NCBI GenBank assembly: GCA_020425885.1
Contig: JAGQRA010000296.1
Coordinates: 1 to 6,637 of the forward strand
DNA: 6,637 bases
Direction of reading: 5' to 3'
Origin: Planctomycetota bacterium
Lineage (GTDB): Bacteria; Planctomycetota; UBA1135; UBA2386
A program made the translations under genes and the position numbers. Under the pieces are notes generated by a model. It had not been told where the DNA came from and did no database searches. It saw only the letters and a list, made by a program, of their open reading frames with translations. How positions within the stretch are numbered: position 1 is the first letter of the stretch; the number at the start of each line of letters is the position of its first letter. Of the stretch, positions 1-4,800 are shown piece after piece.

Positions 1-45
1 GGCGCCGTGGGCTCGAACTCGGCCGCGATGCTGATCGGTCTGTGA
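1..45 (+). CDS. 3' end of a gene, probably a secreted beta-rich protein (partial)
   Basis: Only the last 14 codons and a TGA stop at 43-45 are present, reading GAVGSNSAAMLIGL. A strong intrinsic terminator follows about 50 bases later on the same strand, which supports this being a real gene end. The residues resemble the end of the C-terminal module of the secreted protein at 611-1654, where GLVTSQAQKVQVC occupies the comparable place: both have Gly-x-Val-x-Ser followed by small residues and a beta-strand. I infer a member of the same secreted family, possibly a paralogue, but 14 residues are too few to be firm. The product cannot be named further from this window. Confidence 0.5.
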   Translation, partial: GAVGSNSAAMLIGL

Positions 46-62
46 TCCGCATCGGCTAGCGT

Positions 63-85
63 CGGGTCGGCCAGCCAGCGACCCG
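63..85. other. Small perfect stem-loop between convergent genes
   Basis: CGGGTCG at 63-69 is exactly complementary to CGACCCG at 79-85, with a 9-base loop. It lies between the stop at 45 and the intrinsic terminator. It has no T-tract on either strand, so it is not a canonical terminator alone. It could add to 3'-end stability or termination of either convergent transcript. Confidence 0.35.
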
Positions 86-90
86 AAGGG

Positions 91-125
91 AAGGGCCGTC
101 GCTCGTTCGAGCGGCGGCCTTTTCT
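91..125 (+). terminator. Intrinsic (rho-independent) terminator
   Basis: An 11-bp stem (94-104 with 109-119, one G-T pair) closes a 4-base loop and is followed by TTTTCT at 120-125. AA at 91-92 can pair with the first T residues. It terminates the plus-strand gene ending at 45. On the minus strand the stem is followed by CTTCCC, a poor U-tract, so it would serve the convergent gene ending at 149 only weakly. Confidence 0.85.
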
Positions 126-148
126 CGTTGGCGATATGCGGCCGCGGA

Positions 149-538
149 TCAGCCGCCGTTGTGGCTCAACTTGCCGAGGAAGCGCAGCATGGCGCCGGTG
201 CCGGCGCGCGAGCCCGGATGGAAACCGGCCAGCACCGCGGTCCGGGACTCACCACCGGCGTGCCGCACCTCTGGACCGAATGTCGCCGTCGCCAGGGCCG
301 GATCGATGGCGCGCAGCGAATGCAGCACCTTGTTCGCCAGCCCCGGCGCGATGTCCGGCGCCAGCAGCAGGCAGTCGTGACCGCCGGTGCCGAAGAACAG
401 GCGTTGCGCATCGGCGAGGCCGGTGGCGACGTCGACCGCGTAGCGGTGCTCGCGCAGGCTGTCGAGCAACGCCTGCATCGGCCTCGGATCTCCGAGCAGG
501 GCGAGCACCTCGAGGCGGCGGCTGGTTTCGTTCTCCAC
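149..538 (-). CDS. Small receiver-like (pseudo-receiver) protein, 129 aa
   Basis: The chosen GTG start is at 538 and the TGA stop at 149-151. The same frame stays open far upstream, but it has no better start nearby and turns Arg-rich there. The protein looks like a stand-alone response-regulator receiver fold: a first strand LALLGD (residues 12-17), a helix, VDVATG (35-40), then HDCLLLAPDIAPG (54-66), which matches the region around the phosphorylation site. The usual aspartate position is Ala60 (Asp62 is two residues late), and the conserved Lys-Pro near the C-terminus appears as FHP (106-108). It therefore probably does not take part in ordinary phosphotransfer; a protein-interaction role is possible. 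There is no signal peptide or output domain, so it is likely cytoplasmic. No Shine-Dalgarno sequence precedes the GTG. It is divergent from the secreted protein at 611. The coding call is fairly good; the fold assignment is moderate, because the sequence is divergent and was judged by eye. Confidence 0.65.
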   Translation of the reverse strand: MENETSRRLEVLALLGDPRPMQALLDSLREHRYAVDVATGLADAQRLFFGTGGHDCLLLAPDIAPGLANKVLHSLRAIDPALATATFGPEVRHAGGESRTAVLAGFHPGSRAGTGAMLRFLGKLSHNGG

Positions 539-610
539 GGGGAGGTTCTTTCGGCTTCCGCGGCGCGTCGAATCAAGGCGGCGGCCGAAGCGGGTCGATG
601 GTGCGATGTC
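539..610. promoter_or_regulatory. Divergent intergenic region
   Basis: These 72 bases separate the starts of the minus-strand receiver-like gene and the plus-strand secreted-protein gene, so promoters for both must lie here or inside the opposing coding starts. I see no convincing -35/-10 pair on either strand. TTCGGC (550-555) and GCCGAA (584-589) form a short inverted repeat flanking the middle, which could bind a regulator or be chance. The assignment is positional only. Confidence 0.35.
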
Positions 611-1654
611 ATGGCACCACACGCAGTATCGGCAGTGTTCCTCGCGTCCTCGTTGCTGGCCCAGGCTCCGCTCGTACTGCCCGGCTCGCATGCCACGCTC
701 GAGGGGTCGAGCTCGACCAACGTGCCGTTCGGCCGCAGCACGCCGTCGCGCGTGCAGTGTGTCTACGACCGACTGCTGTTCCAGGCGCCGGTCACGATCA
801 CCGGCCTGGCGTTCCGGATCGACGGCGGCGCGCAGGCCAGCCAGAAGGTCGTGGACCTCGAGATCCGCATGTCGACCATGGCCGGTGGCGTGCTGCAGCT
901 CGGCGTCGATTTCGCGCAGAATCGAGGGCTCGACCAGACCATCGTGCTGCCGCGGCAGATCCTGACCTTGCCGACGCACAGCGCGATCGCGGCGCCGAAC
1001 TCGTTCCTGGCGCCGCTCGTGCTCTCGACCCCGTTCGCCTTCGACCCTGCCATGGGATCGCTGTGCGTCGAACTCGTGGTCCATGGTCAGCCGCCCGGCA
1101 CCTACTCGCTCGACCTGACCTACGTCTGCACGAGCCCGGTGTCGACGATCGGTCCTGCCGGTTGCCCGCAGCCCGGCAACACGCCGTTGCGCGTCGAGAG
1201 TTCGACCACGCAGGTGATGTGGGGGCGGCCGTGGGTCGCGCGCGTGCTCGATGCCAGCCCCGGTGCCTTCGTCGCGCTGACGCTCGGCACGATCGAGAGC
1301 GGACCGTGGAGCGGCTTCGTGCTGCCGCAGGATCTTGCGATCCTCGGGGCGCCATCGTGCTTCCTGTCGATCGATGTCGCCAGCTCGTTCTTCGGCTTCG
1401 CCGCCGGCGACGGCAGTGCGACCTTCCCGTTCGTGATGCCGAACAACCCGGCCGTGGTCGGGTTCTGGATCCGCTATCAAGGCGCCGCCACCAGCCCCGG
1501 CGCCAACGCGCTCGGTCTCGTCACCAGCCAGGCGCAGAAGGTGCAGGTCTGCGGCTGGGAACCGGTCGGTCGCCTCTGGTCCTCGGGGATCACGGCGGCG
1601 ACCGGGACGCGCGAGATCGGGGTCGCGCCCGTCCTGCAGCTGCAGGTGCAGTAA
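611..1654 (+). CDS. Secreted beta-sandwich protein of unknown function, 347 aa
   Basis: The ATG at 611 was chosen because it directly precedes a short signal peptide: a hydrophobic stretch at residues 5-16 and an AQA site at 17-19, giving a mature protein from about Pro20. The frame is open upstream, but that DNA is the opposite strand of the receiver-like gene. The mature protein is rich in Gly, Ser, Thr, Val and Leu with alternating hydrophobic residues, as in beta-sandwich folds, and has no membrane segment after the signal. Two modules are visible. The N-terminal one contains PFGRSTPSRVQCVYD (39-53) followed by ITGLAFRIDGG. The C-terminal one starts at LTLG (223-226) and runs through GAPSCFLSID to ANALGLVTS (298-306). 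There are six cysteines (50, 152, 173, 185, 250, 314), an even number compatible with disulfides in an exported protein. I recognise this style from extracellular hypothetical proteins of marine Planctomycetes, but know no characterised function or catalytic motif. It stops at TAA 1652-1654 after LQLQVQ. No Shine-Dalgarno sequence is visible, and the start lacks the usual Lys/Arg before the hydrophobic core. Confidence 0.85.
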   Translation: MAPHAVSAVFLASSLLAQAPLVLPGSHATLEGSSSTNVPFGRSTPSRVQCVYDRLLFQAPVTITGLAFRIDGGAQASQKVVDLEIRMSTMAGGVLQLGVDFAQNRGLDQTIVLPRQILTLPTHSAIAAPNSFLAPLVLSTPFAFDPAMGSLCVELVVHGQPPGTYSLDLTYVCTSPVSTIGPAGCPQPGNTPLRVESSTTQVMWGRPWVARVLDASPGAFVALTLGTIESGPWSGFVLPQDLAILGAPSCFLSIDVASSFFGFAAGDGSATFPFVMPNNPAVVGFWIRYQGAATSPGANALGLVTSQAQKVQVCGWEPVGRLWSSGITAATGTREIGVAPVLQLQVQ

Positions 1655-1690
1655 CAGACGGCGACACACGATGATCGACCGGAGCCCGGT

Positions 1691-1719
1691 GCGGCGGGAG
1701 TCGTCGCGTTGCCCGCCGC
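1691..1719 (+). terminator. GC-rich hairpin downstream of the secreted-protein gene (possible terminator without T-tract)
   Basis: GCGGCGGG at 1691-1698 pairs perfectly with CCCGCCGC at 1712-1719 across a 13-base loop, 37 bases after the stop of the 611-1654 gene. No run of T follows on the plus strand, so intrinsic termination is not assured. It may be a transcript-end stabiliser, or chance in very GC-rich DNA. Confidence 0.3.
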
Positions 1720-1801
1720 GGGTGCCGGCATAGGGTGCAGCGGCGACACCCGGTCGGTCCGGGGCCGAACCAGGAGTCGCCGGCTTCGTTGACCGTTCTT
1801 C

Positions 1802-1826
1802 GGAACTGTCAGACCCGGCCGGCGTT
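1802..1826 (+). promoter_or_regulatory. Weak ECF-sigma-like promoter candidate
   Basis: GGAAC at 1802-1806 and GTT at 1824-1826 are separated by 17 bases, resembling the GGAAC ... GTC pattern of many ECF sigma factor promoters. It would start transcription roughly 60-70 bases before the ATG at 1899. The -10 half is only three bases, and the GGAAC also sits in a mini-hairpin, so this is speculative. Confidence 0.15.
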
Positions 1827-1880
1827 CGGCGCGGCCCGATCGTCGACCGCCTCCGCCGTCCCGAGGCCCTCCTGGCAACA

Positions 1881-1890
1881 GAATCGATTC
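1881..1890. promoter_or_regulatory. 10-bp perfect palindrome GAATCGATTC just upstream of the start codon
   Basis: GAATCGATTC is identical to its reverse complement and ends 8 bases before the ATG at 1899, in the place where a ribosome-binding site would lie. It is AT-richer than its surroundings. It could be an operator half-site pair or simply chance. No Shine-Dalgarno sequence is present. Confidence 0.25.
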
Positions 1891-1898
1891 GCGAACCG

Positions 1899-4800
1899 AT
1901 GCGCAACAAGACCCTCCGCGGCCTTCTCCTGCTCCCGCTCTTGATCCTGACCGCCGCGGCCGTGCTGTTCGGCGATCTCCGCCGCGGCGAGGACCTGCTG
2001 GTCCAACGCAAGTACGGCGAGGCGGCCGCCGCGATCGCGGCCGTGCAGGGTGAGCTGCCGGTCGAACAACGGGCCCGCGCCATGTTCCTGCTCGGCCACG
2101 CGCGCCTGCTCGCGGGCGATACCGCCGGCGCGATCACGGCGTTGCGGCGGGTGCAGCAGGACTACGCCGGATCGGCCGAGGTCGCCGGCAGCCGCTTCCT
2201 CGAGGCGCGCGCGCTCGAACGCTCGGGCGATCTGCTGGCCGCGGCGCAGATCTATCGCGACGAGGTCGAGCGGCTGGTCGGCCTGACCCGCAAGGAGGCG
2301 GTCGCCGAGACCTACCTCGGGCTCGCCGAGAAGGCGATCGCGATGGAGCCGGCGCAGCACGAACGGGCCACCTCGTTCTTCGACCTCGCCCTCGATCTCG
2401 GGCTGCCTGCCGCCAGGGCCGTGGCGATCCGCCTGCGCGCTGCCGAATCGCTGCTGGCCGCGGCGAAGTACGGCGATGCGATCGCTCGGTTGCGCGGACT
2501 GCTGCCCGACCTCGATGCGACCAGCGGCAAGCCGCGCGCGATGCTGGCGCTCGGGCGGGCGCTGCGGCAGAGCGGCGACGGCGCCGGTTGTCGCCGGGTG
2601 CTGCGCGACCTGCGCGGCTACGTGCCGAGCAGCGGCGAGGCCGGCGATGCCGCCTACGAGATCGCGTTGTCCTACGGCGTGCCGACGCCGGCTGCGGCGA
2701 TGCTCGATCGCGCCGTCGCCGCCTTGCGCGAGCTGCGTGAGCGCCACCCCGGGCACGACAAGGCCCGGGTCACCGACTTCCTGATCGCCCGCTGTCAGGC
2801 GCACTGTGGCCGCACCGGCGAGGCGCTGGCGTCGTTGCGGACGTTCCTCGACATGCATGGCGACGACCAGTTCGACGAGGTGGCCGAGGCCAGGGCGATG
2901 GTCGGCGACGTGCTGCACAGCCAGCAGAAGCTGGAAGCCGCCATCGCCGGTTGGTCCGAGTACCTGCGCAAGCACCCGGCGCATCGCGACTGGGAACGCG
3001 TGCAGCGGGCCATCGTCGACGCCGAGTTCGACATGGCGGTGGCTGCGCAACTGCAAGGCGAAGAGGGCTTCGATCGGGCGCGGGAACTGTACGGGACCTT
3101 CGCCGGCAGGTACCCGCTCGATGCCCGCAACCCCGACATCCAGGTTCGTCTCGGTGACATGCTGCGGGTCGAGAAGCGGTTCTCTGCCGCGCGCGAAGCC
3201 TACGCCCGCTGCGTCGCCAAGTACCCGGGTCGCGAGGAGAGTTCGCGGGCGCAGTTCGAGATCGGGCACATCCACGAGCAGGACGAGTTCGACTTCGAGG
3301 CGGCGCTCGCCGCCTATCGTGCGGTCACCGGCTCGTGGCAGGGCAAGGCACAGGCGGCGGTGCAGCGCCTGACGCAGAAGCGGCTCGAGCTCAGTACCGA
3401 GCGCGTCTTCCAGAGCGATGAACAGGCGGTGTTCGAGGTGCTGTCGCGCAACGTCGAGAAGGTGCGCGTCCGCGTCTACAAGCTCCAGCTCGAGGACTAC
3501 TTCCGGGCCACGCACACGACCGGGGACATCCGCCGGCTTGACATCGAGATCATCGCCCCGGACCGGACCTTCGACAGCGCGGTCGAGGATTACCAGCGAT
3601 ACAAGGAGACGAAGCGCGAGGTCGCGATCGGCTTCGCCGAACCGGGCGCCTACGTGGTCAAGGTCGACGACCAGGAATTCGAGGCGTCGACGATGGTGCT
3701 CGTCAGCGATCTCGCCCTGATCAGCAAGTCGAATCGGCACGAGTTCCTGGTGTTCACGCAGGACACCAAGGAACAGCGGCCGCGCGGTGGCGTGCGGGTC
3801 GTGCTCAGCGACGGCCAGAAGGTGATCGCCGAAGGCGTGACGGCCGCCGACGGCATCTATCGATTCCGCGGCGAGGAGCTGCAACAGCGCGACCATCTCG
3901 TCGTGTTCGCCGTCGACGGCAGCGGTTCGGGTGCCAGTTCATTGCCGCTGTCGGGGCTCGGCTACTCACCGGGTCTGCAGGCCAAGGGCTACCTCTACAG
4001 CGATCGACCGCTCTACCGGCCCGGCCAGCGGGTCAACCTCAAGGGCATCGTGCGCGAGGTCGAAGGCGGGCAATATCGCGTGCCCCATGGTGATGGCTAC
4101 CGCCTTGCCGTGACGCGTCCCAATGGCAGGCCGGCGCTCGATGCGGCGATCTCCTTCACCGGGTTCGGCACCTTCGCCGCGGAGCTGGTGCTGCCGGTCG
4201 ATGCCGATCTGGGTTCGTGGTCGGTGAGTGTCCAGAACGAGAAGGTGCCCGGTCAGGCGTTCCACGGCCGCTTCGACGTGAGCCAGTACGAACGACCGCG
4301 GTTGGCGCTCGAGGTCGACCTTGCCGAGGCGGTCGTGTTCCGCGGCGAACCGATCCGGGGGCGGGCGATCGTGCGCCACTTCTACGGCGAACCGGCGGTG
4401 AAGCGGCCGATCGTGCTGACCTTGCAGCTACCCGATGGCAGCCAGCTGCGCCACGCCGGCGCCAGCAACGCCGCCGGCGAGGTCGCCTTCGAGTTCGCGA
4501 CCACCGAGTTCGGCGAGGAGGCGATGGCCGTCGTCCACGCCGAGGTCGAGGGCGAGAACGTGGTGCGGAACGTCGCGGTGCCGGTGGTGACGACGGAGCT
4601 CGTGGCCACGGTCCGCACGGTGCGGCCGATCTACCTGACGGGCGAATCGTTCACCGCCGAGATCGAGGTCAACGACCGCAGCGGTCGGCCGCTGGCACGC
4701 GAGGCGACGGTGGTGCTGTCGCGCCTCGAACAGGCGAAGGACGGCGCCGTCGTCGAGGTCGAGGTCGGGCGCCAGCGGGCGCTGACCGCGGCGACCGGCA

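Larger units (their letters stand above)
1655..1898 (+). other. Intergenic region upstream of the macroglobulin gene
   Basis: No convincing gene lies in these 244 bases. They contain a GC-rich hairpin (1691-1719), a TTGACC at 1789-1794 without a matching -10, a GTTC-TTCG-GAAC mini-hairpin (1795-1806), an ECF-like GGAAC ... GTT pair (1802-1826) and a perfect palindrome (1881-1890). The leader and promoter of the macroglobulin gene must be here, unless it is co-transcribed with the gene ending at 1654. Confidence 0.6.

Noticed and set aside
128..610. Upstream extension of the secreted-protein frame on the plus strand
   Set aside because: It is in frame but antisense to the receiver-like gene, and it would bury the signal peptide. 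ATG 611 places the signal peptide at the N-terminus.
1634..1645. 12-bp palindrome CTGCAGCTGCAG near the end of the secreted-protein gene
   Set aside because: It is explained by alternating Leu-Gln codons at the protein's C-terminus (LQLQVQ) and needs no regulatory role.
136..1674. 512-codon open frame on the plus strand in another frame
   Set aside because: It is a very Arg/Ala/Pro-rich shadow of the secreted-protein frame, with no signal peptide and no family motif.
1789..1817. Sigma-70-type promoter based on TTGACC at 1789-1794
   Set aside because: The bases at the correct spacing (GACCCG) do not resemble TATAAT.
539..2137. Long minus-strand open frame running into the receiver-like gene from upstream
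   Set aside because: Only the last 129 codons (538 to 149) look like protein. The upstream part is an Arg-rich shadow of the secreted-protein gene and the start of the macroglobulin gene.
1809..3896. 695-codon open frame on the minus strand, antisense to the macroglobulin gene
   Set aside because: It mirrors the TPR-encoding region, and its composition (rich in Arg, Leu, Gly, Asp, His) is what reverse translation of high-GC3 codons produces. The plus-strand frame has clear family motifs; this one has none.
4750..4768. Short GTCGAG-type tandem repeat in the macroglobulin gene
   Set aside because: It encodes an alternating Val-Glu beta-strand and uses preferred codons, so it is not a separate repeat element.
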